NCBI GenBank assembly: GCA_021323775.1
Contig: JAJPKK010000349.1
Coordinates: 1 to 54,705, forward strand
Source: Hyphomicrobiales bacterium
Lineage (GTDB): Bacteria; Pseudomonadota; Alphaproteobacteria; Rhizobiales; Xanthobacteraceae
Direction of reading: 5' to 3'
Length of the DNA stretch: 54,705 nucleotides
Within the stretch, counting starts at the first letter, position 1; the number at the start of each line of letters is the position of its first letter. The notes beneath the pieces are model-generated. The model ran no database searches. It worked only from the letters and a program-made list of their open reading frames with translations, and was not told the origin of the DNA. A program made the translations under genes and the position numbers. Below, one piece after another: positions 27,110 through 38,111 of the stretch.

Positions 27110-28285
27110 ATGGCCGACCCCACTTCCGCTCGATATGCCTCGCTCGTTGCGGCTGGCGAGATCGAACGCGATCCCGCTCAGGAAGCGGTCGTAGCGAAAT
27201 TGGCGCGCCTGAATGAGCAGCTTGCCATTCACCGGCTGGCGCGCAAATCGTCCTCGCTGGGTTGGCTGTTCGGAAAGCGCGCGAAGGGCGGCAGAGAGCT
27301 TAAGGGGCTCTACATTTGGGGCGAGGTCGGCCGCGGCAAGACGATGCTGATGGACCTTTTTTTCGCCGCATGCCCGGTCAGGCGTAAGCGACGCGTGCAT
27401 TTTCACGCCTTCATGCTCGACGTTCACGAGCGTCTGCGCATCTACCGCAACAAGTTGAAATTTGGCGAAATTGCCGAAGGCGACCCGATCGGCCTCACGG
27501 CGGCGGACCTTGCCGAGGAGGCCAGGGTTCTTTGTCTCGATGAATTTCACGTCACCGATATCGCCGACGCAATGATTCTCCAGCGCCTGTTCACACGCCT
27601 GTTCGATCGCAGTGTCGTTGTGGTGGCGACATCCAATGTCGAACCCTCGGAGCTTTACCGCGAAGGTCTCAACCGGGCGCTATTCTTGCCATTCATCGAC
27701 CTCGTCAACGAACGCCTGGACGTGTTGCGGCTCGAAGCGCGGACCGATTTCCGCCTCGAAAAGCTCATCGATATGCCCGTGTGGTATGTGCCGGCCGATG
27801 ATGCTGCGACCAAGGCGCTCGATGTCGCGTGGCGGCGTCTCACCGGCGGTCGTGAGGCCGCTGCGGTCGAGCTCGCTGTCAAGGGACACCTGCTCCGCGT
27901 GCCGTGCGCCGCCATGGGCGCAGCGCGTTTCAGCTTTCACGAGCTTTGCGAGCAGCCGCTGGGCGCCATCGACTATCTGCGAGTAGCGCAGGAGTTTCAC
28001 ACGATCGTCATCGACCGCGTCCCGGTCATGACCTATGCGCAACGCAATGAAGCCAAGCGCTTTATCGCGTTGATCGACACGCTTTACGATGCCGGCGTCA
28101 AGCTTATTGCGTCCGCCGCAGCCAAGCCGGACGCCCTTTATTTGGGCGCTGAAGGCTACGAGGCGAGCGAATTCAAGCGCACGGCCTCGCGCCTCATCGA
28201 AATGGGATCGACCGAGTATCTAGCGCTGCCCCATGGGCGTCGAACGGCGGTCACGGGTTCCTCCGAAGGCATTGTCGAGACGTGA
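27110..28285 (+). CDS. zapE: cell division protein ZapE (AFG1-like ATPase)
   Basis: AAA-type ATPase that modulates FtsZ-ring stability and resembles mitochondrial AFG1. 391 residues. Walker A GEVGRGKTMLMD near 74-85, RRVHFHAFMLDVHERL, Walker B VLCLDEFHVTDIADAMIL near 142-159, and sensor region VVVATSNVEPSELYREGLNR. The start MADPTSARYASLVAAGEI at 27110 is the family N-terminus. It precedes mdh and the succinyl-CoA genes, a neighbourhood I know from Rhizobiales. Confidence 0.93.
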   Translation: MADPTSARYASLVAAGEIERDPAQEAVVAKLARLNEQLAIHRLARKSSSLGWLFGKRAKGGRELKGLYIWGEVGRGKTMLMDLFFAACPVRRKRRVHFHAFMLDVHERLRIYRNKLKFGEIAEGDPIGLTAADLAEEARVLCLDEFHVTDIADAMILQRLFTRLFDRSVVVVATSNVEPSELYREGLNRALFLPFIDLVNERLDVLRLEARTDFRLEKLIDMPVWYVPADDAATKALDVAWRRLTGGREAAAVELAVKGHLLRVPCAAMGAARFSFHELCEQPLGAIDYLRVAQEFHTIVIDRVPVMTYAQRNEAKRFIALIDTLYDAGVKLIASAAAKPDALYLGAEGYEASEFKRTASRLIEMGSTEYLALPHGRRTAVTGSSEGIVET

Positions 28286-28316
28286 CCGGCTTGAATGCCG
28301 GGGCCGAACAGGTTAA

Positions 28317-29351
<1,035 letters not shown>

Positions 29352-29473
29352 CAGACGACAGAGGCCGGCCGACAGACAACAGAGCACAGCAGGTCAGAGC
29401 GCCCGGTGAGATAATCTGTCCCTATCCGTCTTTCTGTCCTCTGTCGTCCGTCCTTCGTCCTCCGAGACATGCC

Positions 29474-30643
29474 ATGAACATCCACGAATATCAGGCCAAA
29501 GTGGTTTTGCGAGAATTCGGGATTCCGGTGCCGCGCGGCATCCCGGCGTTCTCAGTCGCGGAGGCCGAGAAGGCGGCGCACCAGCTTGGCGGACCTGTAT
29601 GGGTCGTCAAGGCCCAGATCCACGCGGGCGGGCGCGGCAAGGCGGGCGGCGTCAAGGTCGTCAGCTCAATTGAAGCGGTGACCCGCGAGGCAACGCGCAT
29701 CCTGGGGGCGCCGCTCGTCACCCATCAGACCGGCCCCAAGGGCAAGGTCGTCAACCGCCTCTACATTGAAGAGGGCTCGGCGATAGAAAAGGAATTCTAC
29801 CTGTCGGCGCTCGTCGACCGCGCCACATCGCGCGTTGCGTTCGTCGCGTCGACCGAAGGCGGCATGGACATCGAGGAAGTCGCCCGCGAGAGGCCGGAGA
29901 AGATCGTCACCTTCTCTATCGATCCGGCAACCGGCGCTATGCCGCATCACGGCCGGCGGCTGGCGCAGGCGCTGCGGCTGACGGGTTCTCTCGCCAAGCA
30001 GGCGGAAGGATTGCTGGCCAGGCTGTATGCGGCCTTCGTCGCCAAGGACATGAGCTTGCTGGAAGTCAATCCCCTCGTGGTCACCGGATCAGGCGAGCTC
30101 ATCTGCCTCGACGCCAAGATCAGCTTCGATGACAATGCGCTGTTCCGCCACGCCGATATCGCGGCGTTGCGCGACATCACCGAGGAGGACGAAAAGGAGA
30201 TCGAGGCGTCAAAGCACGACCTCAATTATGTTGCGCTTGATGGGACCATCGGCTGCATGGTTAACGGCGCCGGGCTCGCGATGGCCACCATGGACATCAT
30301 CAAGCTTTATGGAGAATCACCCGCCAACTTCCTTGATGTCGGCGGCAGCGCCACCAAGGACCGGGTCGCGGCAGCGTTCAAGATCATCACGTCCGATCCG
30401 CAAGTAAAGGGCATCCTGGTCAACATCTTCGGAGGAATCATGCGGTGCGACGTCATCGCTGAAGGCGTGGTGGCGGCCGTCAAGGAAGTGGGCCTGCGGG
30501 TGCCGCTTGTGGTGCGCCTCGAAGGCACCAACGTAGATAAGGGAAAACACATCATCGCCACATCCAACCTCAACGTGACCCCGGCAAACGATCTCGACGA
30601 CGCTGCCCAGAAGATTGTCAAGGCGGTGCGGGAGGCAGCCTGA
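29474..30643 (+). CDS. sucC: succinyl-CoA synthetase beta subunit
   Basis: ATP-grasp subunit of succinate-CoA ligase, doing substrate-level phosphorylation in the TCA cycle. 389 residues. [22 protein letters not shown] is the family N-terminus; [16 protein letters not shown] carries ATP-binding residues; LEVNPLV and C-terminal [16 protein letters not shown] contact the alpha subunit and the phosphate site. The stop overlaps the sucD start by 1 nt (TGATG). Confidence 0.97.
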   Translation: MNIHEYQAKVVLREFGIPVPRGIPAFSVAEAEKAAHQLGGPVWVVKAQIHAGGRGKAGGVKVVSSIEAVTREATRILGAPLVTHQTGPKGKVVNRLYIEEGSAIEKEFYLSALVDRATSRVAFVASTEGGMDIEEVARERPEKIVTFSIDPATGAMPHHGRRLAQALRLTGSLAKQAEGLLARLYAAFVAKDMSLLEVNPLVVTGSGELICLDAKISFDDNALFRHADIAALRDITEEDEKEIEASKHDLNYVALDGTIGCMVNGAGLAMATMDIIKLYGESPANFLDVGGSATKDRVAAAFKIITSDPQVKGILVNIFGGIMRCDVIAEGVVAAVKEVGLRVPLVVRLEGTNVDKGKHIIATSNLNVTPANDLDDAAQKIVKAVREAA

Positions 30644-31527
30644 TGGCGGTTCTGATCGACGCAGGCACCAGGGTCATTTGCCAGGGCTTTACCGGCAAAA
30701 ACGGCACCTTTCATTCGGAGGCGGCCATCGCTTATGGCACCAGGATGGTCGGCGGGACATCGCCGGGCAAAGGAGGATCGACCCATCTCGGGCTGCCGGT
30801 CTTCGACACCGTAATGGAAGCGCGCGAGAAAACAGGTTGCGATGCGAGCGTCATCTATGTGCCGCCGGCCGGGGCGGCGGACGCCATCGCGGAAGCCATT
30901 GACGCCGAGATACCGCTCATCGTTTGCATCACCGAGGGCATTCCGGTCATCGACATGGTGAAGGTCAAGCGGGCGTTGAGCGGTTCGAAATCGAGGTTGA
31001 TCGGGCCGAATTGCCCGGGGGTCATGACGGCCGGTCAGTGCAAGATCGGCATCATGCCGGGCAGCATCTTCAAGCCCGGCTCCGTTGGCGTCGTATCGCG
31101 TTCGGGCACCCTCACTTACGAGGCGGTCTTTCAGACCACGCAAGAGGGCCTCGGCCAGACCACCGCGGTTGGCATTGGGGGCGATCCGATCAAGGGCACT
31201 GATTTCATCGCCGTGCTGGAAATGTTCCTCGCCGATGAGGCGACCAAGTCGATCGTCATGATTGGGGAGATCGGCGGATCGTCCGAGGAAGATGCGGCGC
31301 AGTTCCTCAAGGACGAGGCCAGGCGCGGGCGCAAGAAGCCCGTCGTCGGCTTCATTGCCGGCCGCACCGCCCCGCCCGGCCGCCGCATGGGCCATGCGGG
31401 CGCGATCATTTCGGGCGGGAAGGGCGACGCCGAATCGAAAATCGAGGCCATGCAGTCCGCCGGTATCATCGTATCGCCATCGCCGGCGCGCCTCGGCAAG
31501 ACCCTGGTTGAAGTGCTTAAAAGCTGA
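30643..31527 (+). CDS. sucD: succinyl-CoA synthetase alpha subunit
   Basis: CoA-binding subunit. 294 residues. [19 protein letters not shown] (about 19-37) binds Co[10 protein letters not shown] follows. The phosphorylated active-site histidine is His251 in [10 protein letters not shown], followed by [10 protein letters not shown]. Coupled to sucC by a 1-nt overlap. Confidence 0.97.
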   Translation: MAVLIDAGTRVICQGFTGKNGTFHSEAAIAYGTRMVGGTSPGKGGSTHLGLPVFDTVMEAREKTGCDASVIYVPPAGAADAIAEAIDAEIPLIVCITEGIPVIDMVKVKRALSGSKSRLIGPNCPGVMTAGQCKIGIMPGSIFKPGSVGVVSRSGTLTYEAVFQTTQEGLGQTTAVGIGGDPIKGTDFIAVLEMFLADEATKSIVMIGEIGGSSEEDAAQFLKDEARRGRKKPVVGFIAGRTAPPGRRMGHAGAIISGGKGDAESKIEAMQSAGIIVSPSPARLGKTLVEVLKS

Positions 31528-31877
31528 AGTCGGGCGAACAGTGCGCCTGAAGACTGCGGCGCGCCCTGTTGCCCCGCGAGTCATGTCACATCGCTCTCGC
31601 CGCTCCTCCCCTCATGCCAGGGCAATTGCGTGCGGCGCCTGCCACGGGCGCGCTCCCTCTCCCGGCAGGCGCGGAGAGGCAAGGACAGTGGCGTCGTAAC
31701 TCAGTGAAATTTAACTGTTTCGAGTTCTTGCCCGCTTTGGACGAATTGCGAGGCCGCAGAAGGTACATAAATAAAGGGCACAAATCGGGCGCGTAGAAAT
31801 GGGTGGGCTGGATTGGCATGATTCATGCGACCGGCCGGAGGATGGACCCCAGATTGCGCTTTTAGGGATCGCTTTCG
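31528..31877. other. 350-bp gap between sucD and sucA
   Basis: No gene seen. The first half (about 31595-31685) contains CAGGGCAATTGCGTG and a broken CTCTCCCGGCAGGCGCGGAGAG hairpin, related to the element at 38749-38843. The second half is noticeably AT-richer (31705-31785) and is the likely promoter region for sucA, but I cannot name a promoter with confidence. Confidence 0.5.
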
Positions 31878-34841
31878 ATGTCACGGCAGGACGCGAACTT
31901 AGCTTTCGCCCAGACTTCGTTTCTGTACGGCGGCAATGCCGACTACATTGACAAGCTCTACGCGCGCTACGAGGCGGATCCGCAGGCCGTCGATGCCCAG
32001 TGGCAGTTGTTTTTTTCAGGCCTCAAAGATCCTGCGCGGGATGTCCTGCAAAACGCCCGCGGTCCTTCCTGGCAGCGGGCCGATTGGCCGCCGCTCCCCA
32101 ACGGTGATTTCGTCGCGGCGCTCGAAGCCGAATGGGGGCAGGTTGAGAAGGCCATCGGCGAGAAGGTGCTGGCCGCGGCCCAGGCGAAAGGCGTTGAAGT
32201 CTCGGCTGGCGCCGTCCAGCAGGCAGCGCGCGACTCGGTCAAGGCGCTGATGCTGATTCGCGCCTTTCGGGCGCGAGGCCATTTGCACGCAAACCTCGAT
32301 CCGCTCGGCCTGGAACCGCAGAAAGAGGCGCCGGAGCTCGATCCAGCGACGTATGGCTTCGCCGATGCGGACTACGACCGCAGGATCTTCCTTGATCGCG
32401 TCCTTGGGCTCGAATTCGGCACGCTGCGGGAGATCATGGCGATTCTCCGGCGCACCTACTGCCAGACGCTCGGCGTCGAGTTCATGCATATCTCCGATCC
32501 TCAGCAGAAGGCGTGGATTCAGGAACGCATCGAGGGTCCGGACAAGGAGATCACCTTCACCCGCGAGGGCAAGCGGGCGATCCTCAACAAGCTGGTCGAG
32601 GCCGAGGGATTCGAGAAGTTCTGCGACCTCAAATTCACCGGCACCAAGCGGTTTGGACTGGACGGCGCGGAAGCGATGATTCCGGCGCTGGAGCAGATCA
32701 TCAAGCGCGGCGGCGCGCTTGGCGTGAAGGACATCTCCGTCGGCATGGCCCACCGCGGCCGCCTCAATGTGCTCGCCCATGTTCTGGCGAAGCCGCATCG
32801 CGCAATTTTCCACGAATTCAAGGGCGGCTCGTCGTCGCCCGACGAGGTCGAGGGCTCCGGCGACGTGAAATATCACCTTGGCGCGTCATCGGATCGCGAA
32901 TTCGATAACAACATTGTCCACCTCTCGCTGACCGCAAATCCGTCGCACCTGGAAATCGTCAATCCGGTCGTGCTCGGCAAGACTCGCGCCAAGCAGGATC
33001 AGCTTGGCGCTACCCCCGAGGATCGCACTTGCGCAATGCCGCTGCTGATATCCGGCGACGCCTCATTCGCCGGTCAGGGCGTGGTCGCCGAGTGCTTCGG
33101 CCTTTCCGGATTGCGCGGGCACCGCACCGGCGGTTCGGTACATTTCATTGTCAATAACCAGATCGGTTTCACGACCTATCCGCGCTACAGCCGGTCGTCG
33201 CCCTATCCGTCAGATGTGGCGAAAATGATTGAAGCGCCGATATTCCACGCCAACGGCGACGACCCGGAGGCGGTCGTGTTCGCCGCAAAGATCGCCACCG
33301 AATTCCGGCAGAAGTTCCAGAAGCCGGTCGTCATCGACATGTTCTGCTACCGGCGCTACGGCCACAACGAGGCCGACGAGCCGATGTTCACGCAGCCGCT
33401 GATGTACAAGACGATCCACGCTCATCCGACAACGTTGGAGATTTACGCCAGGAAGCTGATTGCCGAAGGCGTCATCACCGACGGCGAGGTCGAAAAGATG
33501 AAACGCGACTGGCGCGCACGGCTCGATGCCGAGCTGGAGGCAAGCCAGAGCTACAAGGCCAACAAGGCGGACTGGCTGGACGGCCGTTGGGCCGGATTCA
33601 AGGTTGCGGAGGTGTCGGACGATCCGCGGCGCGGCAATACGGGCGTTGAACTCAAGGTGCTCAAAAACATCGGCGCGAAAATTACGACCGTGCCGGAGAC
33701 CTTCCATGTCCACCGCACGATCCAGCGGTTTCTCGACGCCCGCCGCAAGGCCGTCGAGTCCGGCGCTGGAATTGATTGGGCCACCGCTGAAGCGCTCGCC
33801 TTCTGCTCGCTCCTCGTTGAAGGTCATCCGGTCCGCCTGTCCGGCCAGGACTCCGAGCGCGGCACGTTCTCGCAGCGGCATTCGGTGCTGATCGATCAGG
33901 AGAACGAAAATCGCTACACGCCCTTCAACTACGTGGCGCCCGGGCAGGCACGCTACGAGGTCGTCAATTCGATGCTCTCAGAGGAGGCGGTGCTCGGCTT
34001 CGAATACGGCTATTCGCTCGCAGAGCCGAATGCGCTGGTGTTGTGGGAGGCGCAATTCGGCGATTTCGCGAACGGCGCGCAGGTCATATTCGATCAGTTC
34101 ATCTCCTCGGGCGAGCGCAAGTGGCTGCGCATGTCGGGGCTCGTTTGCCTTTTGCCGCACGGCTACGAGGGCCAGGGACCGGAACACTCCTCGGCGCGGC
34201 TCGAGCGTTTCCTGCAGATGTGCGCCGAAGACAATATGCAGGTCGCCAACTGCACCACGCCGGCGAACTATTTTCATATCCTGCGCCGTCAGCTCAAACG
34301 CGAGTTCAGAAAGCCGCTGATCCTGATGACGCCGAAAAGCCTGCTGCGCCACAAGCGCGCCGTCTCGCGGCTCGACGAGATGGGACCGGGCAGCACCTTC
34401 CACCGGCTGCTGTGGGATGACGCTCAATTCCGCAAAGGCGAGAAAACGGCGCTCGCGCCCGATGAGAAGATCCGGCGAGTCATTCTGTGTTCCGGCAAGG
34501 TGTATTTCGATCTCTACGAAGAACGCGAAAAGCGCGGCATCGGGGACATCTACCTGCTGCGAGTCGAGCAGCTCTACCCCGTCCCCGTGAAGGCTCTGGC
34601 CCAGGAACTCGGCCGCTTCAAAAAGGCCGAGGTCGTCTGGTGCCAGGAAGAGCCCCGCAACATGGGGGCCTGGCATTTTATCGAGCCCTACCTCATGTGG
34701 GTGCTCAACCAGGCAGGCAGCGCACACGCGAGGCCGCGCTATGTCGGCCGGCCTGCCGCCGCCGCGACCGCGACCGGGCTCCTGTCCAAACATCTCGCGC
34801 AGCTAAAGGCGCTGCTCGACGAGGCGCTGAGTGAGGGATAA
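31878..34841 (+). CDS. sucA: 2-oxoglutarate dehydrogenase E1 component
   Basis: Thiamine-diphosphate-dependent decarboxylase of the 2-oxoglutarate dehydrogenase complex. 987 residues, full length. N-terminal NADYIDKLYARYEADPQAVD is the E2-binding segment. Active-site parts: GMAHRGRLNVLAHV (about 288-301), ThDP motif HANGDDPEAVVFAAK through CYRRYGHNEADEP, then SQRHSVL and EYGYSLAEPNALVLWEAQFGDFANGAQ. C-terminal VWCQEEPRNMGAW closes the transketolase-like domain. First of sucA-sucB-lpdA. Confidence 0.97.
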   Translation: MSRQDANLAFAQTSFLYGGNADYIDKLYARYEADPQAVDAQWQLFFSGLKDPARDVLQNARGPSWQRADWPPLPNGDFVAALEAEWGQVEKAIGEKVLAAAQAKGVEVSAGAVQQAARDSVKALMLIRAFRARGHLHANLDPLGLEPQKEAPELDPATYGFADADYDRRIFLDRVLGLEFGTLREIMAILRRTYCQTLGVEFMHISDPQQKAWIQERIEGPDKEITFTREGKRAILNKLVEAEGFEKFCDLKFTGTKRFGLDGAEAMIPALEQIIKRGGALGVKDISVGMAHRGRLNVLAHVLAKPHRAIFHEFKGGSSSPDEVEGSGDVKYHLGASSDREFDNNIVHLSLTANPSHLEIVNPVVLGKTRAKQDQLGATPEDRTCAMPLLISGDASFAGQGVVAECFGLSGLRGHRTGGSVHFIVNNQIGFTTYPRYSRSSPYPSDVAKMIEAPIFHANGDDPEAVVFAAKIATEFRQKFQKPVVIDMFCYRRYGHNEADEPMFTQPLMYKTIHAHPTTLEIYARKLIAEGVITDGEVEKMKRDWRARLDAELEASQSYKANKADWLDGRWAGFKVAEVSDDPRRGNTGVELKVLKNIGAKITTVPETFHVHRTIQRFLDARRKAVESGAGIDWATAEALAFCSLLVEGHPVRLSGQDSERGTFSQRHSVLIDQENENRYTPFNYVAPGQARYEVVNSMLSEEAVLGFEYGYSLAEPNALVLWEAQFGDFANGAQVIFDQFISSGERKWLRMSGLVCLLPHGYEGQGPEHSSARLERFLQMCAEDNMQVANCTTPANYFHILRRQLKREFRKPLILMTPKSLLRHKRAVSRLDEMGPGSTFHRLLWDDAQFRKGEKTALAPDEKIRRVILCSGKVYFDLYEEREKRGIGDIYLLRVEQLYPVPVKALAQELGRFKKAEVVWCQEEPRNMGAWHFIEPYLMWVLNQAGSAHARPRYVGRPAAAATATGLLSKHLAQLKALLDEALSEG

Positions 34842-34865
34842 ATCGGCTTCGTTCGAGATCGCGTG

Positions 34866-34997
34866 TAAGGCGGGCAAAGGTGCGCTCCGGAGCTTGCCGA
34901 AAGCCGCGCGCCGTGCCCACCCCAGGCGGCGGACGGGCATGCTGCGCCTTGCCCACCCTGCGGCGCCTGATCGTCGCACGTTGTAATCCGCCCTACG
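34866..34997. repeat. 'AAGGCGGGCAAAGG' dispersed inverted repeat
   Basis: Opens GTAAGGCGGGCAAAGGTGCG and closes CTTGCCCACCCTGCGG ... TAATCCGCCCTACGG. It fills most of the 194 bp between sucA and sucB and is the third copy of the family described at 10676. Confidence 0.75.
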
Positions 34998-35035
34998 GTT
35001 CGCCGCAGAAGTTTGCTTGACCAGGAACTGCCCCC

Positions 35036-36352
35036 ATGACCGAAATTCGGGTCCCCACGCTCGGTGAATCGATAACAGAGGCCACGATCGGAAAATGGTT
35101 CAAGCAGCCCGGCGACGTCGTGGCTGCCGATGAACCGCTCGTCGAATTGGAGACCGAGAAGGTGACGATCGAGGTGCCGGCGCCCGCTGCCGGCGTTCTA
35201 TCGGAGATCGCCGCCAAAGACGGTGAGACGGTTGCGGTGGGGGCGCTGCTGGGGCAGATCAAGCCAAGCGACGGCGTCCGCCCGCCACCCTACCCTCCCC
35301 CACATGCGGGGGAGGGTAGGGTGGGGGCAGCCGCAGAGCCGGCGAAGGCCGTCCCTCCCGCGAGAGCGCCCGCCGCTCCGGCGGCCCCGGCCGCTCCTGC
35401 TCCGCCGCCACAGGTTGCCCCACCGCCCCAGGCTCCGAAGCCCGCGGCCGAGATGCCGCTCGCGCCTTCGGTGCGCCGGCTGAGCGCGGAATCCGGCATT
35501 GCGCCCGAATCGGTCAGAGGCACCGGCCCGGACGGCCGCGTCACCAAGGGGGACATGCTGGCCGCCATCGAGCGCGCCGCGGCAGCGCCGACGGCGATTG
35601 CTCAGCCAGCGGCCGCCGTTCAGGCGCGCGCTCCGTCGCCTGCCGACGACGCCGCGCGCGAAGAGCGCGTGCGCATGACGAAGCTGCGGCAGACCATTGC
35701 GCGGCGCCTCAAGGACGCGCAGAACACCGCCGCGATGCTGACGACCTTCAACGAGGTCGACATGAGCGCCGTGATGGCGCTGCGCGGTCATTACCGGGAT
35801 TTGTTCGAAAAGAAGCACGGCGCGAAGCTCGGGTTCATGGGCTTCTTCGTGCGCGCCTGCGTTCAGGCGCTCAAGGAAATTCCCGCCGTCAACGCCGAGA
35901 TCGACGGCGCCGACATCATCTACAAGAATTACTACCACATCGGCATCGCGGTCGGGACCGAGCGAGGGTTGGTGGTGCCGGTGGTGCGCAATTGCGACGC
36001 AAAATCGCTTGGGGAGATCGAGAAGGAGATTGCCGACTACGGACGGCGCGCGCGAGATGGGCTGCTTAAGATCGAGGAGATGCAAGGCGGCACCTTCACC
36101 ATCACCAATGGCGGCATCTACGGCTCGCTGATGTCGACCCCGATCCTCAACGCCCCGCAGTCAGGCATTCTCGGCATGCACAAGATCGAGGACCGGCCGG
36201 TGGTCGTCGCCGGCAAGATCGAGGCGCGGCCGATGATGTACCTCGCGCTCTCCTACGACCACCGGATCGTCGATGGGCGCGAGGCGGTGACGTTCCTGGT
36301 GCGGGTGAAGGAGTGCCTGGAGGACCCGGCGCGGCTGGTGCTGGACTTGTGA
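35036..36352 (+). CDS. sucB: dihydrolipoamide succinyltransferase (E2) with palindrome in linker
   Basis: Core transferase of the 2-oxoglutarate dehydrogenase complex. 438 residues. Lipoyl domain 1-77 with lipoyl-Lys42 (ETEKVT); peripheral-subunit-binding domain about 142-180 ([13 protein letters not shown] ... [12 protein letters not shown]); catalytic domain from about 210, with the active-site His409 in SYDHRIVDG. The linker after the lipoyl domain carries [16 protein letters not shown], coded by a perfect 40-bp palindrome at 35285-35324, followed by the usual Ala/Pro linker. The reading frame is kept, and linkers tolerate such sequence, so the enzyme should work. lpdA follows after 5 nt. 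Confidence 0.96.
   Translation: MTEIRVPTLGESITEATIGKWFKQPGDVVAADEPLVELETEKVTIEVPAPAAGVLSEIAAKDGETVAVGALLGQIKPSDGVRPPPYPPPHAGEGRVGAAAEPAKAVPPARAPAAPAAPAAPAPPPQVAPPPQAPKPAAEMPLAPSVRRLSAESGIAPESVRGTGPDGRVTKGDMLAAIERAAAAPTAIAQPAAAVQARAPSPADDAAREERVRMTKLRQTIARRLKDAQNTAAMLTTFNEVDMSAVMALRGHYRDLFEKKHGAKLGFMGFFVRACVQALKEIPAVNAEIDGADIIYKNYYHIGIAVGTERGLVVPVVRNCDAKSLGEIEKEIADYGRRARDGLLKIEEMQGGTFTITNGGIYGSLMSTPILNAPQSGILGMHKIEDRPVVVAGKIEARPMMYLALSYDHRIVDGREAVTFLVRVKECLEDPARLVLDL
35285..35324. repeat. perfect 40-bp palindrome inside sucB
   Basis: 17-bp perfect arms CCACCCTACCCTCCCCC (35285-35301) and their complement (35308-35324) around the 6-nt loop ACATGC. It shares the arm core CCCTACCCTCCCCC with 18655-18698 and is read in the same frame relative to the element (PPPYPPP-AGEG). 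Confidence 0.95.
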
Positions 36353-36357
36353 CTGAC

Positions 36358-37761
36358 ATGCCCTCCTACGACCTCATCGTCATCGGCAGCGGTCCCGGCG
36401 GCTATGTCTGCGCCATCCGCGCGGCGCAGCTCGGCATGAAGGTCGCGGTGGTCGAGAAGGATAAGACCTTCGGCGGCACCTGTCTCAACGTCGGCTGCAT
36501 TCCGTCCAAAGCGCTGCTGCACGCCTCCGAGCGGTTCGAGGAGGCCGGGCGCGCTTTCGCCAGGATGGGCATCAAGGTCGCAACGCCTGCGCTCGATCTT
36601 CCAACCATGCTCCGGTTCAAGGACGATGCGGTCGATGGCAATGTCAAGGGCGTCGCTTTCCTGTTCCGCAAGAACAAGATTGAGGCTCATGCCGGCGTCG
36701 GCCGGATCGTTGCGCCCGGCAGGGTCGAGGTGAAGCCGGCGGGCGGACCGGGGAGCACCTTGGACGCCAAGGCGATCGTCATCGCCACGGGCTCCGATGC
36801 GGCGCGGCTCAAGGGAGTGGCAATCGACGAGAAGCGGATCGTGTCGTCGACCGGCGCGCTCTCGCTTGAGAGGGTGCCGAGGCATCTGTTGGTCGTCGGC
36901 GCCGGGATCATCGGTCTTGAACTCGGCTCGGTTTGGCGGCGGCTCGGCGCCCAAGTCACGGTGGTGGAGTTTCTTGACCGCATCCTGCCCGGCATCGACG
37001 CCGAGGTGGCGCGGCAATTCCAGCGCCTCATGGAAAAGCAGGGCATCAGCTTCAAGCTTGCCTCGAAGGTGGCTGCGATCGATTCGAGCGAACAGGTCTT
37101 GAAGGCAGCCGTCGAGCCCGCGGCGGGCGGCGCAGCTTCCACAATCGAGGCCGACGTGGCGCTCGTCGCCATCGGCCGCGTACCCTATACGGAAGGTCTC
37201 GGCCTCGAGGCGATCGGGCCCAAGCTCGACGAGCGCGGCCGCATTCCGGTCGACGGCCGTTTTGCCACCTCAGTGCCGGGCATCTACGCCATCGGCGACG
37301 TGATCGCGGGGCCGATGCTGGCCCACAAGGCGGAGGACGAAGGCGTCGCGGTCGCGGAAATCATCGCCGGCAAGGCCGGCCATGTGAACTACGACGTCAT
37401 TCCGAATGTGATCTACACCTCACCGGAGGTGGCTTCGGTCGGAAAGACCGAGGAGGAGCTCAAGGCCGCCAATGTGGCCTACAATGTGGGCAAATTTCCT
37501 TTCACGGCCAACGGCCGCGCCAAGGCCAATCAGCAGACCGACGGATTCGTGAAAATCTTAGCCGACGCCAAGACCGACCGGGTGCTGGGCGTCCACATCA
37601 TCGGCGCGGACGCCGGCAATATGATCGCCGAAGCCGCAATCGCGATGGAGCTCGGCGCCGCGGCCGAGGATATCGCCCGCACCTGCCACGCCCACCCGAC
37701 TCTGCCCGAGGCCGTGAAGGAAGCCGCGCTGGCCGTGGACAAGCGCGCGATCCATATGTGA
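36358..37761 (+). CDS. lpdA: dihydrolipoyl dehydrogenase (E3)
   Basis: FAD enzyme that reoxidises lipoamide with NAD. 467 residues. FAD site VIGSGPGGYVCAIRAAQLG (8-26); redox disulfide Cys42/Cys47 in GGTCLNVGCIPSK; NAD-binding VVGAGIIGLELGSVWRRLG near 180; second FAD motif YAIGDVIAGPMLAHKAEDEG; and the C-terminal His-Glu pair in HAHPTLPEA. The start is 5 nt after the sucB stop, so it is the dedicated E3 of this complex. Confidence 0.97.
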   Translation: MPSYDLIVIGSGPGGYVCAIRAAQLGMKVAVVEKDKTFGGTCLNVGCIPSKALLHASERFEEAGRAFARMGIKVATPALDLPTMLRFKDDAVDGNVKGVAFLFRKNKIEAHAGVGRIVAPGRVEVKPAGGPGSTLDAKAIVIATGSDAARLKGVAIDEKRIVSSTGALSLERVPRHLLVVGAGIIGLELGSVWRRLGAQVTVVEFLDRILPGIDAEVARQFQRLMEKQGISFKLASKVAAIDSSEQVLKAAVEPAAGGAASTIEADVALVAIGRVPYTEGLGLEAIGPKLDERGRIPVDGRFATSVPGIYAIGDVIAGPMLAHKAEDEGVAVAEIIAGKAGHVNYDVIPNVIYTSPEVASVGKTEEELKAANVAYNVGKFPFTANGRAKANQQTDGFVKILADAKTDRVLGVHIIGADAGNMIAEAAIAMELGAAAEDIARTCHAHPTLPEAVKEAALAVDKRAIHM

Positions 37762-38111
37762 TCTTGTGCCGGCATTCCGGCGCTTACGAAGTGGGAGAGG
37801 ACCGTGCGTTTCTGACTCGCCGCGACGCGGAAAAGCCGTCGACGGCCGGGACAAGCGTTGGGACGAGCCCGGCCATAGTTCAGTCGACTGGAGCGCCGTC
37901 TAATGCTACTGCGTCATAAGATGTTTGAGGCGTCATTCCGGGGCGCCTGCGCAGCACGCGAGCCCGGAATCCATCCCCCGAGCGCCGCGGCTATGGGTTC
38001 CGGGCTCGCCGCATCCGATCTCGGGTTTACCACAGATCGGCACTATAAGATGCGCACATCGGCAACAGCCGACGCGCGACGGCGCCCGGAACGACTTCTG
38101 GCGCGGCGGGA
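37762..38111. other. repeat-filled gap between lpdA and DUF4337 gene
   Basis: No gene seen. The first part holds ACGGCCGGGACAAGC and CCCGGCCATAG, a short inverted unit also seen at about 40098-40118. The remainder is the mosaic repeat entered at 37930-38102. Confidence 0.5.
37930..38102. repeat. mosaic repeat with CGAGCCCGGAATCCAT palindrome
   Basis: Outer ends GTCATTCCGGGGCGCC and GGCGCCCGGAACGAC are complementary. Inside, CGAGCCCGGAATCCAT (37959-37974) pairs with ATGGGTTCCGGGCTCG (37993-38008), one mismatch. Further inside is a GATCTCGGGTTTACC ... ACATCGGCAACAGCCGAC unit, shared with 17890 and 26089. This type of element is, from memory, common in Bradyrhizobium-like genomes. Confidence 0.8.
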
